Shown: positions 27,017-38,436, counted from the stretch's first letter. The stretch: 64,000 nucleotides of DNA from Paracoccus halophilus (GCF_000763905.1 NZ_JRKN01000001.1:1-64000), one strand, 5' to 3'. Numbers and translations: made by a program. Notes: a model not told the origin generated them from the sequence alone.

Positions 27017-27034
27017 TCCGGGGCGGGCCCCGGA
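27017..27034 (+). terminator. GC hairpin after the MFS gene, weak terminator candidate
   Basis: TCCGGGGC and GCCCCGGA form an 8-base inverted repeat with a 2-base centre, 10 bases after the MFS stop and 28 before allA. No T-run follows, so it may act as an mRNA-end stabiliser or do nothing. Confidence 0.3.
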
Positions 27035-27061
27035 CCCCGGAATATCGGGACGTGAAAGAAT

Positions 27062-27541
27062 ATGACGAGCATCAGGATCAGGCCGGTCACGGCCGAGGAA
27101 TTCGCACCCTATGGTGAGCTTCTGGAGCCGCGCGCCCAGGCGACAAAGATGATCAATGCCGGCCGGTGTGAACGCCACCATGCCCTGGCGACGGTCGAGC
27201 GGGGCGGCGGCGAGGCGATCATTTCGATCTTTCGGTCCGAGCCGGTGAGCCTGCCCTATCAATGCGCGCTGCTCGAGCGGCACCCGCTGGGGTCGCAGGC
27301 TTTCGTGCCGCTGGGGCCCGATCCGTGGCTGTCGATCGTGGCCCCGGACGAAGGGGGCAGGCCCGGCGCTCCGGTCGCCTTTCTGGTGCCCTCGGGGGTC
27401 GGGGTGAACCTGCGCGCGGGCGTCTGGCATGGTGTGCTGACTCCGCTCGACCGGGCCGCGGATTTCGTCGTCGTGGATCGCGAGGGAGACGGCGTGAACC
27501 TTGAGGAGGTCGATATCGCGCCGGTGACCGTCGAGGCATGA
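27062..27541 (+). CDS. allA: Ureidoglycolate lyase
   Basis: A cytosolic enzyme splitting ureidoglycolate to glyoxylate and urea in purine/allantoin breakdown. The cupin-like family runs through RPVTAEEFAPYGELLEP, FRSEPVSLPYQCALLERHPL, SQAFVPLGPDPWLSIVAP, GVNLRAGVWHGVLTPLDR and VVDREGDGVNLEEV. 159 residues, full length. No other ureide genes adjoin it. It overlaps rnhB by ATGA, so the two unrelated functions are co-translated. Confidence 0.9.
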   Translation: MTSIRIRPVTAEEFAPYGELLEPRAQATKMINAGRCERHHALATVERGGGEAIISIFRSEPVSLPYQCALLERHPLGSQAFVPLGPDPWLSIVAPDEGGRPGAPVAFLVPSGVGVNLRAGVWHGVLTPLDRAADFVVVDREGDGVNLEEVDIAPVTVEA

Positions 27542-28155
27542 GCCTGCCTGACTATTCGCTGGAACAGGCCGCGCTTGGCGCCGGAGCCCGCCTCGTCGCG
27601 GGCGTGGATGAGGTCGGGCGCGGCCCTCTGGCCGGGCCAGTGGTCGCGGCAGCGGTCATCCTGGATCCGGATGGGATGCCGGAAGGAATGAACGACTCCA
27701 AGGCATTGACGAAAAAACGTCGAGAAACTCTCGGCGCCTGGGTCATGGCGAACTGCGACTGGGCGGTGGGTCTGGCGAGCGTGGCCGAGATTGATGAAAT
27801 GAACATCCTGCGCGCGTCGCATCTGGCCATGCGGCGGGCGATCGGGGGGCTGCGACAGCGGCCCTGCCTGGCCCTGATCGATGGCAATATGCTGCCCGAC
27901 GGGCTGGAGGTTCCAGGGCAGGCGGTGGTCGGCGGCGACGCCCGCGCGCTGTCGATCGCGGCGGCCTCGGTCGTGGCGAAACTGTGGCGCGATCGCATCA
28001 TGGTGGATTTGGCGCAACAGCACCCCGGCTATGGCTGGGAAAGAAATGCCGGATATCCGACGCCGGCGCATCGCCGGGCGCTGCTAGATCTGGGCGTGAC
28101 CCCACATCATAGGCGCAGCTTCGCGCCGGTCCACAAGATATTGTGTAAAGAATAA
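27538..28155 (+). CDS. rnhB: Ribonuclease HII
   Basis: Removes ribonucleotides and RNA primers from DNA. The GVDEVGRGPLAGPVVAAAVI motif holds the DE catalytic pair. NDSKALTKKRRETL, ALIDGNMLPDG and IAAASVVAKLWRDRIM (third and fourth acidic/Lys residues) follow, with GYGWERNAGYPTPAHRRAL at the C-terminus. 205 residues. It lies directly upstream of ccrM, with a separate promoter between. Confidence 0.95.
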   Translation: MSLPDYSLEQAALGAGARLVAGVDEVGRGPLAGPVVAAAVILDPDGMPEGMNDSKALTKKRRETLGAWVMANCDWAVGLASVAEIDEMNILRASHLAMRRAIGGLRQRPCLALIDGNMLPDGLEVPGQAVVGGDARALSIAAASVVAKLWRDRIMVDLAQQHPGYGWERNAGYPTPAHRRALLDLGVTPHHRRSFAPVHKILCKE

Positions 28156-28168
28156 ATATTAACCCATT

Positions 28169-28212
28169 GATTCAAAAAAGAATTTGACGGCGAATCGGGT
28201 CTGACTCATCAT
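28169..28212 (+). promoter_or_regulatory. ccrM promoter region with three GANTC sites
   Basis: GATTC (28169-28173), GAATC (28192-28196) and GACTC (28203-28207) lie within 39 bases. They overlap a plausible promoter: TTGACG at 28184-28189, 17-base spacer, CATCAT at 28207-28212. CcrM methylates GANTC, so these sites can make transcription sensitive to methylation state, as described for Caulobacter ccrM. Confidence 0.6.
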
Positions 28213-28240
28213 CGGCGCAGTCAAATCGGCAATTCAATAG

Positions 28241-29389
<1,149 letters not shown>

Positions 29390-29559
29390 CCGGGTTTCGC
29401 CAGGTCCCGGCGGGCTGCGAGCTCTGGCGCAGCCGGGACTGCCTTGCCCCGTCCGGCGGCTGGACCGTCGAGCGGGGCCTTTTCTCCATTGGTGACTGGC
29501 TGTCAAGAACTGCTGATGTGTCAGCGCCGGTTCTGCGGGACGAAGCGGGGCGTCGCTAC

Positions 29560-30422
29560 GGGGCATTGTTGCGATAATCTGGTTTAGGGAAGGTTTTTTC
29601 CTCACCCTTCCGCCTTCAGGAAATTGCTTCGATATCGGCGGTGCCGAATACCTTGAAGCGGTTCATTATGGCGATGCGGATCTGGATTTCCGCGGTCTGT
29701 CGGTCGGGATCGCGTAAAATGATCCGCCCTCCGAAGGCGTTGAGGCATTTTGTCCTGGCCTCGACCCGATCTCGGAGGTGAAGGCCGGCCTATCGTTTAC
29801 AGATCCTTCTCCAAGGCGCGGGTCGCGACGGAGATCAGCTTGGCCGCCGCCTCGTCCGTCGGGAGGGAGCGACGCGTCTTGATGGATTTGCGGATCACGC
29901 GGTTCAGGCTTTCTATGGCACTCGTGGTGTAACTGATTTTCCGGATCGCCGGATCGAAGCCAAAGAACGGGATGAATTCAGCCCATGCCCGTCGGGAAGG
30001 CGGCGGTGATGGCCTTGGGAAAGCCCTTCAGCCCGGCGTCGCCCAGCAGATCCCCAGGGGCTCCACGGCCTTCTGAAATTCGTCCAGGAGTTCCTCCGAG
30101 ATCGGCATGCATGCTTTCTTTCGAAAAAGCATGGAACGGATCCATCATACACATAAGGACCGGACACTCTCGCCCTTCCCCCTTCATCGCCAGGCAGGTC
30201 GGGATCGCCGCGTCGCTGAAGCGCGGCTGTCGACCATGCTTGCCCGCCGGTGGGGTCGCCATGTCATTTCGGCGTCAAACCAGATCCAGAGTTAGCGGCG
30301 CCGCTTCAACGCTTCATTGTAAGCCGACCAGTTCCTGGTCTTGTAATTCGTAGCGGCCCAACTGCTCATGCCATCCAGATATCATGCCGTGAATTCCCCA
30401 GCCGATTTGTGCAACAAACCCC
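29560..30422 (-). mobile_element. IS5-family (IS427-like) remnant, split and deleted
   Basis: Both ends remain as an inverted repeat: GGGGCATTGTTGCGATAATC at 29560-29579, and on the complement of 30404-30422 GGGGTTTGTTGCACAAATC. The transposase reads on the minus strand. Its N-terminus starts at ATG 30369 (YKTRNWSAYNEALKRR), then in shifted frames FDAEMTWRP and GKHGRQPRFSDAAIPTCLAM to about 30180. The C-terminus is the VEARTKCLNAFGG...DRQTAEIQIRIAIMNRF part ending at TGA 29616-29618. The middle is missing and is replaced by an IS256-type remnant. Confidence 0.75.
29797..30172 (-). mobile_element. IS256-family remnant inside the IS5-type element
   Basis: On the minus strand, MPISEELLDEFQKAVE (ATG 30108) is the IS256 Mutator-type N-terminus. 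GLKGFPKAITAAFPTG is from the catalytic core (DGLKGFP). EFIPFFGFDPAIRKISYTTS, then AIESLNRVIRKSIKTRRSLP is the C-terminus, with TAA at 29797-29799. The pieces are joined with frame changes and at least two internal deletions, leaving about 100 of about 400 codons. GAGTGTCCGG on the complement of about 30160-30169 looks like its left end. Confidence 0.75.
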
Positions 30423-30473
30423 TCTCCAGCCCAGCAGCAACCACTCTTACCCATCGCCGCACAGCACATTCCG

Positions 30474-31586
30474 TCAGCTCAGGAACCGGCGGAACTGGCG
30501 CAGCGCCAGCCAGAAGAGCGCCGCGCCGATGGCGGCCAGCGCCAGAAGTTGCGGCCAGACGACATCCAGCCCGGCGCCCCGGAACAGGATCCCCTGCGAC
30601 AGGATCACGAAATGCGTCGTGGGCGCCAGCGACATGATCCACTGGATGATGTCGGGCATGCTTTCGCGCGGGGTCATGCCGCCCGACAGCACCTGCAGCG
30701 GCAACAGGACCAGCATCAGCAAGAGCCCGAATTGCGGCATCGTGCCGGCGACGGTGGCCAGGAAAATGCCCGTCGAGGTGGTCGCGAACAGCATCAGCGC
30801 GGCGGCCGCCACGAACAGCAGCACCGAGCCCTGCACCGGCACCTGCAGCGCCATCTGCACCACCACGGTGATCGCGAAGCCCGAGGCCAGCAGCACCACC
30901 AGCCCCATGGACCAGATCTTGGACAGCATGATCTCGGCCGCGCTGACCGGCATGACCAGCAGATGCTCGACCGTGCCATGCTCCTTTTCGCGGATCAGCG
31001 CCGCCCCGGTGAGGATGATCGACAGCATGGTGATCGCGTCGATGACGCTGTTGATCGCGCCGAACCAGCCTGCATCCAGCGGCGGGTTGTAGCGCGCCCG
31101 CAGCACCAGCTCGACCGGCGGATCGTCGCTTTCGCGGCTGCCGGCGACGAATTCCGACACCTCGGCGGTGACGATCTGCTGGACATAGCCGCTGCCGGTG
31201 AAGGCCTGGCTCATCCGCGTGGCATCCACGTTCAGCTGGATGGCGGGGGCGCGCCCGGCCAGCACGTCGCGCTCGAAATCCAGGGGGATGTTCAGGGCAA
31301 AGGTCTCAAGCCCCTCGTCCATGCGGCTGTCCATCTCGGAGGTGGTGATCAGCCGCGGGGCGACGAAATAGGGCGGCGCAAAGGCGCTGGCGATGCGCCC
31401 CGACAGCATGGATCGGTCCTCGTCCACGATGGCGATGGCGGCATCCGACAGGCTTTCCGGCATCGCCTTGGATTCGGTATAGATCGACAGCGTGAAGGCA
31501 TAGATGATCAGCACCAGCATGGCCGGGTCGCGCCACAGCCCGCGTAGCTCCTTGATCCCCAGATGCCAGACATTGCGCGGCTTCAT
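30474..31586 (-). CDS. yhhJ: ABC-2 type permease, YhhJ-like
   Basis: 370 residues: one N-terminal helix ([19 protein letters not shown]), a periplasmic domain, then five helices from about residue 175 ([40 protein letters not shown], and so on). [17 protein letters not shown] is the ABC-2 export permease hallmark. It is the last gene of an HlyD / fused ABC / permease operon and overlaps its partner by ATGA. The substrate is unknown; related systems export hydrophobic compounds or affect the envelope. Confidence 0.85.
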   Translation of the reverse strand: MKPRNVWHLGIKELRGLWRDPAMLVLIIYAFTLSIYTESKAMPESLSDAAIAIVDEDRSMLSGRIASAFAPPYFVAPRLITTSEMDSRMDEGLETFALNIPLDFERDVLAGRAPAIQLNVDATRMSQAFTGSGYVQQIVTAEVSEFVAGSRESDDPPVELVLRARYNPPLDAGWFGAINSVIDAITMLSIILTGAALIREKEHGTVEHLLVMPVSAAEIMLSKIWSMGLVVLLASGFAITVVVQMALQVPVQGSVLLFVAAAALMLFATTSTGIFLATVAGTMPQFGLLLMLVLLPLQVLSGGMTPRESMPDIIQWIMSLAPTTHFVILSQGILFRGAGLDVVWPQLLALAAIGAALFWLALRQFRRFLS

Positions 31587-34306
31587 CGGGCCTGTTTCCG
31601 CAGCATCAGGGCGCTGAGCCCCAGGATGACCGGGATCGCCGCGAACAGCGCCAGATAGACCGGGCCCAGATCCTGAAGGCCGAGCGCCTTGGAAAAGGCG
31701 CCGCGCGAGGCGATGATGAAATGCGTCGTCGGATAGATCTCGCCGATCACCCGTCCCACCCCCTGCAGCGACGAGACGGGGTCGATCAGCCCCGAATATT
31801 GCGCGCCGGGGATCATGGTCAGCATGACCGTGGCGAACAGCGCCGCCACCTGGCTGCGCATGAAGGACGAGATCAGCAAGCCCATCGCCGTGGTCGCGAC
31901 GACATAAAGCAGCGCGGCCAGCGCAAAGCCGGTCAGGCTGCCGGTAAAGGGCACCCGGAAAAGGAAAATGGCAAAGCCCGTCAGCAGCGCGAAATTCAGC
32001 ATCGCCAGCGCCACATAGGGCAGCTGTTTCCCGATCAGGAATTCCAGCCTCGTGACCGGGGTGACGTAGAAATTCACGATCGAGCCCAGTTCCTTTTCGC
32101 GCACGACGCTCAGCGTGGTCAGCACCGCCGGGATCAAGAGCAGCATCAGCGGGATGACGGCGGGCACCATGGCGACGATGCTTTTCACGTCGGGGTTATA
32201 GCGAAACCGCGTGACCAGTTCGAAATCGCCCCGCAGCGCCTGCGCGCCATGGGCCTCGCGCGCGCGGCGCATCAGCCAGTTGGCGTGCATCCCCTGCACA
32301 TAGCCCTGCACGGTTTCCGCGCGCGTCGGGTTGGCGCCGTCGATCCAGGCGCCGATCTCGACATCCTCGCCGCGCGCCAGATCGCGGGCAAAGCCGGGCG
32401 GGATCTCAAGCGCCAGGCTCAGACCGCCGCCATGCATGCGCGCATCCATGTCCTCATAGCCGGTCAGGGGCGGCTGCTCGATGAAATAGCGCGACCCGGC
32501 GATGTCCAGAACATAGTCACGGCTGGTGGTCGTCTGGTCCCGGTCCAGCACGGCAAAGGACAGATCCTCGACATCCATGTTGATGCCGTATCCCATCACG
32601 AACATCAGGATCAGGCTGCCCAGCAGGGCCAGCGTCAGCCGGATCGGATCGCGGCGCAGTTGCAGCGATTCCAGCCGTGAATAGCTGAGCATCCGGCGCA
32701 GGCTGAAGATGTCGCCCGTTGCCTCGGCCGGGCGCCCCTCGGCCGGGGCCGGATCGCCCGCCGGTTCCTCGCCGATTGCCTCCTGCAGATAGGCGATGAA
32801 GGCGTCTTCCAGCGTCGCGGCGCCCTTGCCGGCCCGGATCGCCTCGGTCGTGTCGCTGACCAGCACCCGGCCCGCATGCATCAGCGAGATGCGGTCGCAC
32901 AGTTCGGCCTCGTTCATGAAATGGGTCGAGACGAAGATCGTCACCCCGTCCTTGCGCGAAAGCTCCCCAAGGATGCGCCAGAATTCGTCGCGGGCGACCG
33001 GATCGACGCCCGAGGTGGGCTCGTCGAGGATCAGCATTTCCGGGCCGTGGATCATCGCCACGGCCAGCGACAGCCGCTGGCGGATGCCGAGCGGCAGCGC
33101 CTCGGGCAGTTGCTCGGCGACCGCGCCCAGACCGAAGCGTGCGATCATCCCTTCGATCCGGCCGGGGATCTCCTCGGGCGGCATGTCGAACAGCCGGGCA
33201 TGCAGGTCGAGATTCTGCCGCACGGTCAGTTCCGAATAAAGCGAGAAGGCCTGCGACATGAAGCCGACGCGGCGGCGCACCTCCATGTCGCCCGGGTCGA
33301 TCTCCATGCCGAACAGCCGCGCGCTGCCCTCGGAGGGTTCCAGCAGGCCGGTCAGCATCTTCATGGTGGTGGTCTTGCCGCAGCCGTTCGAGCCGAGAAA
33401 GCCGAAGATTTCGCCCTTTTCGATGCGGAAGCTGACATCGCTGACGGCGGTGAAATCGCCAAAGCGCATGGTCAGGTGCCGCGCCTCGATGGCGATGGCG
33501 GCATGGTCAGGCGCGCGCGGCGGGATGACGACCGGCTGATGGTCGCGCATGTCGTCATCGGGCAGCAGCGCGATGAAGGCGCGGTCGAGATTTTCCGTGC
33601 CCGAGCGTTCCAGCAGCTCCGACGGGCTGCCGGTGGCCAGCACCCGGCCCGCATCCATCGCCACCAGCCAGTCGAAGCGGGCGGCCTCTTCCATATACGC
33701 GGTGGCGACGATCACGCTCATGCCCGGGCGGTCGCGCCGGATACGGTCGATCAGGTCCCAGAACTGGCGGCGCGACAGCGGATCGACGCCGGTGGTCGGC
33801 TCGTCGAGGATCAGCAGGTCGGGGTCGTGGATCAGCGCGCAGCACAGGCCCAGCTTCTGCTTCATCCCGCCCGAGAGCTTCGCCGCCGGGCGGTCGCGAA
33901 AGCCCGACATGCCGGTCGCTGCCAGCAGCGTCGCGATGCGGCGGCTGCGCTCGGCCGCGCCATGGCCGAACAGGCGGCCGAAGAAATCGAGGTTCTCGGC
34001 CACCGAGAGCGTCGGATAAAGGTTCTTGCCCAGGCCCTGCGGCATATAGGCGATGCGCGGGCAGATGCGGGCGCGATGCCGCGCATCGGCCATGTCGCCG
34101 CCCAGAACGCTGATGCGCCCCTGCTGGATCACCCGCGCGCCGGCCAGCAGCGACAGCAGGCTGGACTTGCCGACGCCATCCGGCCCGATCAGCCCGACCA
34201 TGCATCCGGCCGGTATCTGCAGCGAGATGTCGTCCAGCGCCGCCACCCGCCGGTATCGCAGGCTGACGCCCCGAAGTTCCGCGACAGGGGCGGCCGCGTC
34301 CGTCAT
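31583..34306 (-). CDS. rbbA: Fused double-ATPase ABC transporter with permease domain, RbbA/YhiH-like
   Basis: 907 residues from ATG 34306, which shares ATGA with the hlyD stop. Domain 1 (about 1-240) has Walker [17 protein letters not shown] and [20 protein letters not shown]. Domain 2 (about 265-500) has [20 protein letters not shown] and a degenerate signature [20 protein letters not shown]. The C-terminal ABC-2 membrane domain (about 535-905) has [20 protein letters not shown]. This triple fusion is that of E. coli YhiH/RbbA, a ribosome-associated ATPase by one report and an exporter by context. The HlyD and YhhJ neighbours support an export role. Confidence 0.87.
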   Translation of the reverse strand: MTDAAAPVAELRGVSLRYRRVAALDDISLQIPAGCMVGLIGPDGVGKSSLLSLLAGARVIQQGRISVLGGDMADARHRARICPRIAYMPQGLGKNLYPTLSVAENLDFFGRLFGHGAAERSRRIATLLAATGMSGFRDRPAAKLSGGMKQKLGLCCALIHDPDLLILDEPTTGVDPLSRRQFWDLIDRIRRDRPGMSVIVATAYMEEAARFDWLVAMDAGRVLATGSPSELLERSGTENLDRAFIALLPDDDMRDHQPVVIPPRAPDHAAIAIEARHLTMRFGDFTAVSDVSFRIEKGEIFGFLGSNGCGKTTTMKMLTGLLEPSEGSARLFGMEIDPGDMEVRRRVGFMSQAFSLYSELTVRQNLDLHARLFDMPPEEIPGRIEGMIARFGLGAVAEQLPEALPLGIRQRLSLAVAMIHGPEMLILDEPTSGVDPVARDEFWRILGELSRKDGVTIFVSTHFMNEAELCDRISLMHAGRVLVSDTTEAIRAGKGAATLEDAFIAYLQEAIGEEPAGDPAPAEGRPAEATGDIFSLRRMLSYSRLESLQLRRDPIRLTLALLGSLILMFVMGYGINMDVEDLSFAVLDRDQTTTSRDYVLDIAGSRYFIEQPPLTGYEDMDARMHGGGLSLALEIPPGFARDLARGEDVEIGAWIDGANPTRAETVQGYVQGMHANWLMRRAREAHGAQALRGDFELVTRFRYNPDVKSIVAMVPAVIPLMLLLIPAVLTTLSVVREKELGSIVNFYVTPVTRLEFLIGKQLPYVALAMLNFALLTGFAIFLFRVPFTGSLTGFALAALLYVVATTAMGLLISSFMRSQVAALFATVMLTMIPGAQYSGLIDPVSSLQGVGRVIGEIYPTTHFIIASRGAFSKALGLQDLGPVYLALFAAIPVILGLSALMLRKQAR

Positions 34307-35373
34307 GGCACCAGATTGGACAGGTTTTCGGGCCATTCGACGTCAGGATCCACGCGCAGATAGGCCATGCCGGGCAGCCCGGTCTTGACGTAATCGCTGT
34401 ATTTCCGCAGCAGTTCGGGATCGAGTTGCGCCCGCACGCGGAACATCAGCTTTTCGCGTTCCTCGGCGGTCTCGACGGTCTTGGGCGTGAACTGCGCCAC
34501 ATCGGCGACATAGGAAATGCGCGCCGGCACGGCAAAATCGGGCGCCGTGTCCATGACCAGCCGCGCCTCGGCCCCGACCTCGACCCGGCCGGCCTGCGAG
34601 GTGGGCAGGAAGAAGGTCATGTAGACATCCTCGAGATCGACGAGGTTCAGGATGCGCCCGCCGGCCGCGACGATCTCGCCCTCCTGCGCGATCCGGTACT
34701 GGACCCGGCCGTCGCGCGGCGATCTCAGCGTGGCGTCGTCGATCAGCACATCGACGGCCTCGATCGCGGCGGCCGCCGCATCCACCGCCGCCTCGGCATC
34801 GATCACCTGCGCCTCGGCCGAGCTGATCGCGGCCTCGGTCGCGGCAAGGCTGGCCTGCGCCGAGGCCAGTCCCGCCTGCGTCTCGCGCCCCGCCGCGCGG
34901 GCATCGTCCAACACCTGCTGCGAGACGACATTGGTCCGCGCAAGCCCCTCCGAGCGGGTCAGCCGCGAGGCGGCGGCATCGGCCGCCGCGCGCGCCTGTT
35001 CGACCGTGGCCTCGGCGGCCTTGTGCTGCGCGCGGGCCTGGGTGACCAGGCTCTGCGCCGTCTGCACGCCGATCCGGGCGCGGCGCCATTGCGCCTCGGC
35101 CTGGCGTTTCTGCGCGCTCAGCTGCAGCAGGTCCATCTGCACCAGAACATCGCCCTTTTGCACGAACTGGCCTTCCTCGGCCCGGATCTCGGCGATGCGG
35201 CCGCCCGACAGCGCGGCGATGTCGATTTCGGTCGCCTCGATCCGGCCATTGCCCGAGGCGATGCCCTCGGGCAATGCATCCTTGGCGCTGTTCTGCCATG
35301 CAAGCCATGCCGCGACGGCCAGAACGGCCGCCGCCACAACCCAGCCCAGCCTTGCCTTCATCCGCCCCGCCAT
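34303..35373 (-). CDS. HlyD-family membrane fusion/adaptor protein
   Basis: 356 residues: N-terminal membrane anchor ([18 protein letters not shown]), split lipoyl halves ([20 protein letters not shown], and [20 protein letters not shown]) around a long Ala/Glu-rich coiled-coil hairpin (about 90-215), and a beta-barrel part. It is the periplasmic adaptor of the tripartite exporter with the two downstream genes (order hlyD-rbbA-yhhJ as in E. coli yhiI-yhiH-yhhJ). No outer-membrane TolC is nearby. The starts Met1 and Met5 are both possible. Confidence 0.88.
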   Translation of the reverse strand: MAGRMKARLGWVVAAAVLAVAAWLAWQNSAKDALPEGIASGNGRIEATEIDIAALSGGRIAEIRAEEGQFVQKGDVLVQMDLLQLSAQKRQAEAQWRRARIGVQTAQSLVTQARAQHKAAEATVEQARAAADAAASRLTRSEGLARTNVVSQQVLDDARAAGRETQAGLASAQASLAATEAAISSAEAQVIDAEAAVDAAAAAIEAVDVLIDDATLRSPRDGRVQYRIAQEGEIVAAGGRILNLVDLEDVYMTFFLPTSQAGRVEVGAEARLVMDTAPDFAVPARISYVADVAQFTPKTVETAEEREKLMFRVRAQLDPELLRKYSDYVKTGLPGMAYLRVDPDVEWPENLSNLVP

Positions 35374-35538
35374 CGCCCCGCCTTTCTGTCGTCAGGCCCG
35401 GAAGATATAGGTTCCGGGCGCGGCGGCAAGCGCTGCAAGAGCATCTTCCGGTGAAACTCTGCCGTCGTCGCCTTTGCCCGGCTGGTCAGGCGCATGGAGG
35501 GCATCCGCCCGCACCGCAACCTGACCGTCCCGCCGGTC

Positions 35539-36846
35539 TCAGGTCCCGAACATGGAATTGGGGATCAGCAGCGCGATCTGCGGGATCGCGATGATCAGAG
35601 CCAGGCCGATGATCATGGCCAGAAGGAAGGGACCGACACCGCGGAAGATCGTGGTGATCGGTACGCCCTCGGCGACGCCCTTGACGACGAACACGTTCAG
35701 CCCGACCGGCGGCGTGATCATCCCCATTTCGATCACGATCACCGCCACGACACCGAACCAGATCGGATCGAAGCCAAGCTGCAGGATCACCGGATAGACG
35801 ATCGGCACCGTCACGACCAGCATGGCCAGCCCGTCCAGGAACATCCCCAGGGCGATATAGCCCAGAATGATCATCATCAGCGTGCCATAGGGGCCCAGCC
35901 CCAGCCCGACCAGCCCGTTGCCAAGTGCGGCGGGAATATCCGTGACGGCCAGGAACGGGTTCAGCACATTGGCCCCGATCACGATCATGTAGAGCATGGC
36001 CGAGGTCTTGACCGTCTCCATCACCGCCGCCCGGAAACGCCCCGCATCGATCCGGCGCCCGGCAAGGGCGAACAGGATCACCAGCCCGGCGCCGACGGCG
36101 GATGCCTCGACCGGGGTGAAGACACCGGCATAGATCCCGCCGATCGAGATCACGATGACGCCGATCAGGGGCAGCGCCTCGCCCAGACGTCCCAGCTTTT
36201 CCGACATGGGCACATGCGGCCCGCGCGGGCCGGCCAAAGGGTCCAGCGTGGCGACGATCATGATCGTCGCGATGAACAGCGCCATCAGCAGGATGCCCGG
36301 CAGGATGCCCGCCATGAACAGCCGGCCGATCGACTGTTCGGTCAGGATTGCATAGAGCACGAACCCGGTCGAGGGCGGGATCAGAAAGCCCAGCGTGCCG
36401 CCGGCCGCGACCGATCCGGTCGCCAGCGCGTCGCCATAGCCCAGCCGTTTCATCTCGGGCAGGGCGACCTTGCCGATGGTGACCGCCGTGGCGACAGACG
36501 AGCCCGACACCGCCGAGAACAGCGCGCAGCCGATCACCGAGGCCGAGGCAAGCCCGCCGCGCAACCGCCCCACCCAGGCAAAGGCCGCCTCGTAGAGCCC
36601 GCGGGAAAACCCGGCCTCGGAGGAAATATTGCCCAGCAGGATGAACATCGGCACGACGATCAGCGAATAGTTCGAGACCGCGCCATAGCTTTCGGTCAGC
36701 AGGACGGCCCCGGCGGCGCGGCCGCCCTCGAGCACATAGAACCCGCCATAGCCCACCGCCAGCATGGCAAAGGCCACCGGCGTGCGCAGGATCAGAAAGG
36801 CGAAAAGGACGGCAATGCCGATCACACCAACCAGAACCGGGGTCAT
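35539..36846 (-). CDS. dctM: TRAP transporter large permease, DctM family
   Basis: 435 residues with about 12 helices, starting at ATG 36846, which shares ATGA with the dctQ stop. The frame extends to 37137 but only as antisense-quality Arg-rich sequence. Family segments are ESYGAVSNYSLIVVPMFILL, CALFSAVSGSSVATAVTIG, GGTLGFLIPPSTGFVLYAIL and VIEMGMITPPVGLNVFVVKG. It uses the sodium/proton gradient to import an organic acid handed over by DctP. It ends the dctPQM operon next to aromatic-acid genes. Confidence 0.93.
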   Translation of the reverse strand: MTPVLVGVIGIAVLFAFLILRTPVAFAMLAVGYGGFYVLEGGRAAGAVLLTESYGAVSNYSLIVVPMFILLGNISSEAGFSRGLYEAAFAWVGRLRGGLASASVIGCALFSAVSGSSVATAVTIGKVALPEMKRLGYGDALATGSVAAGGTLGFLIPPSTGFVLYAILTEQSIGRLFMAGILPGILLMALFIATIMIVATLDPLAGPRGPHVPMSEKLGRLGEALPLIGVIVISIGGIYAGVFTPVEASAVGAGLVILFALAGRRIDAGRFRAAVMETVKTSAMLYMIVIGANVLNPFLAVTDIPAALGNGLVGLGLGPYGTLMMIILGYIALGMFLDGLAMLVVTVPIVYPVILQLGFDPIWFGVVAVIVIEMGMITPPVGLNVFVVKGVAEGVPITTIFRGVGPFLLAMIIGLALIIAIPQIALLIPNSMFGT

Positions 36847-37343
36847 TTCGCGCCCTCCCGCAGGATCTGGACAAGCTGCAGCAGCAGCACCACGACCGTC
36901 AGCGCCATGCCGAGCGAGATGATCGCATAGAAGGGCCAGATCGGAAGCTGCAGCATGTTGCTGGCATCGCCGAACTCGCGCGCGTCCAGCGCCTTGAGCA
37001 CGGCGCGCCAGACCAGCACCGACAGGATCAGCGCCGCGATGCCGCGCGCCTGGATATCGCCCAGGAACCGGCCCCAGCGTCCGATCCTGTGATCCAGCAC
37101 ATCGACGGTGACATGGGCGTTTTCCGCCGTGCACCATGGCAGCGCCAGCATGACGATCGCGATCGAGGCCAGCACCACGATTTCATTCACGCCCACGATC
37201 GGCGCGGCAAAGACATAGCGCATGATGACCGACACGAAGATCAGCACCAGCACCAGCAGCAGGCCGATTCCCGAGACGGCCGCCAGCGCCCTGGCGGCAC
37301 GGTTCGCCCATGCCGAAAGATCGATACCAGATTGTTCGGCCAT
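36843..37343 (-). CDS. dctQ: TRAP transporter small permease, DctQ family
   Basis: 166 residues, four membrane helices (LAAVSGIGLLLVLVLIFVSV, IVVLASIAIVMLALPWCTAE, FLGDIQARGIAALILSVLVW, FYAIISLGMALTVVVLLLQL). WCTAENAHVTVDVL is the conserved DctQ loop. It is coupled to dctM by ATGA and lies 4 bases after dctP. Confidence 0.92.
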   Translation of the reverse strand: MAEQSGIDLSAWANRAARALAAVSGIGLLLVLVLIFVSVIMRYVFAAPIVGVNEIVVLASIAIVMLALPWCTAENAHVTVDVLDHRIGRWGRFLGDIQARGIAALILSVLVWRAVLKALDAREFGDASNMLQLPIWPFYAIISLGMALTVVVLLLQLVQILREGAK

Positions 37344-37347
37344 GGCG

Positions 37348-38328
37348 TTACCGCGCCTTCAGCGCATCGACGATGGCCTGCGCATCGTCGCCGCTTTCGG
37401 CCACGACCTGCGCGGTCACCGCGGCGGAAAGCAGGTCGAAGGCGGCGGCTTCTTCCTCGGTCAGTTCGATGACCTGCTTGCCCGGCGCGGCGGCGAATTG
37501 CTCAAGCCCCTCGGCCGCGACATCGAGCTGCACCTTGTTGCAATCCAGCGATGCCGCCCGCCCGGCCTCGTCCACGGCCGCTTTCGCCGCCTCTTCCAGA
37601 TCGCCATAGGCATCGCGGTTCATCAGGATGAAGAAAGGCGAATTGGTGCTGTCCATGCCGGTGGTGATATAGCTGGCGACCTCGCTCAGCTTGAAGGCGC
37701 CGACGGCGGTGCCGTCGATCATCGCGCCGTCGATCACCCCGGTCTGCAGCGCGTTGTAGATGTCCGACACCGGCATGGATACCGGCGAGCCGCCCCAGGC
37801 CTCGACCTGCAGCCCGGCATTGCGCGAGGGCACGCGGATCTTCATGCCAACCACATCGGCCGGGCTGCGCACCGGCTTGTCGCGGGTGAACAGCAGGTTC
37901 GGCGCGCTGGACCACAGCGACACCAGATGCGCCCGGCGATATTCCGATCCGAGAAGGTCGATATTCGCCCAGATGGTTTCGGTTCCGCTTGCCGCGTCGG
38001 TCACCCCCGGCAGTTCCGCCAGCAGCGTCAGTGGAAAATTCGACGCGGTATAGCCGGGCAGGCTGACCGCCAGTTCCGCGACACCATCGACGACGCGGCT
38101 GTACTGCTCGGTCGGGCCCGGGCCCAGCTCACCGCCGCTGAAGAGCCTGACGGTCACGCCGCCCTCGGTCGCCTGTGCGACTCGCTCGGCAAAGGGCTGG
38201 AAGCAGCCGGCGACATAGGGATGCGTCGCGGCCATGTAATTGGCGAATTTCAGCTCGGCGGCGCCGGCTGTCGTGGCGATCGCGGCGGCAAGCGCCGGGC
38301 CGGCGATGGTCAGGGTTCTGATGGTCAC
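37348..38328 (-). CDS. dctP: TRAP transporter substrate-binding protein, DctP family
   Basis: A periplasmic receptor of 326 residues. The start is GTG 38328 behind a perfect AGGAGGAAT, giving the signal TIRTLTIAGPALAAAIATTA; the ATG frame from 38388 lacks a ribosome site. The substrate helix RVPSRNAGLQVEAWGGSPVS contains the conserved Arg that binds a carboxylate. It is about half identical by eye to the orphan receptor at 49994. The ligand is probably an aromatic or other organic acid used by the neighbouring catabolic genes. Confidence 0.92.
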   Translation of the reverse strand: MTIRTLTIAGPALAAAIATTAGAAELKFANYMAATHPYVAGCFQPFAERVAQATEGGVTVRLFSGGELGPGPTEQYSRVVDGVAELAVSLPGYTASNFPLTLLAELPGVTDAASGTETIWANIDLLGSEYRRAHLVSLWSSAPNLLFTRDKPVRSPADVVGMKIRVPSRNAGLQVEAWGGSPVSMPVSDIYNALQTGVIDGAMIDGTAVGAFKLSEVASYITTGMDSTNSPFFILMNRDAYGDLEEAAKAAVDEAGRAASLDCNKVQLDVAAEGLEQFAAAPGKQVIELTEEEAAAFDLLSAAVTAQVVAESGDDAQAIVDALKAR

Positions 38329-38436
38329 GGTATTCCTCCTCTGCTGCGGCATCCGGCCATTCGCTGCGTGCCGCTGACTGGCCCGCACAGTCGCCTCCGC
38401 AGGGAAATTTCACAAATTGAAAGCCATCCAGGTAAA

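Noticed and set aside
27017-27034. Strong intrinsic terminator after the MFS gene
   Set aside because: The stem is good but the loop is only 2 bases and no T-run follows; kept only as a weak candidate.
25718-27430. A 570-codon minus-strand open frame opposite the MFS and allA genes
   Set aside because: Charged His/Gln/Arg-rich translation typical of antisense of a membrane-protein gene; the plus strand has clear family motifs.
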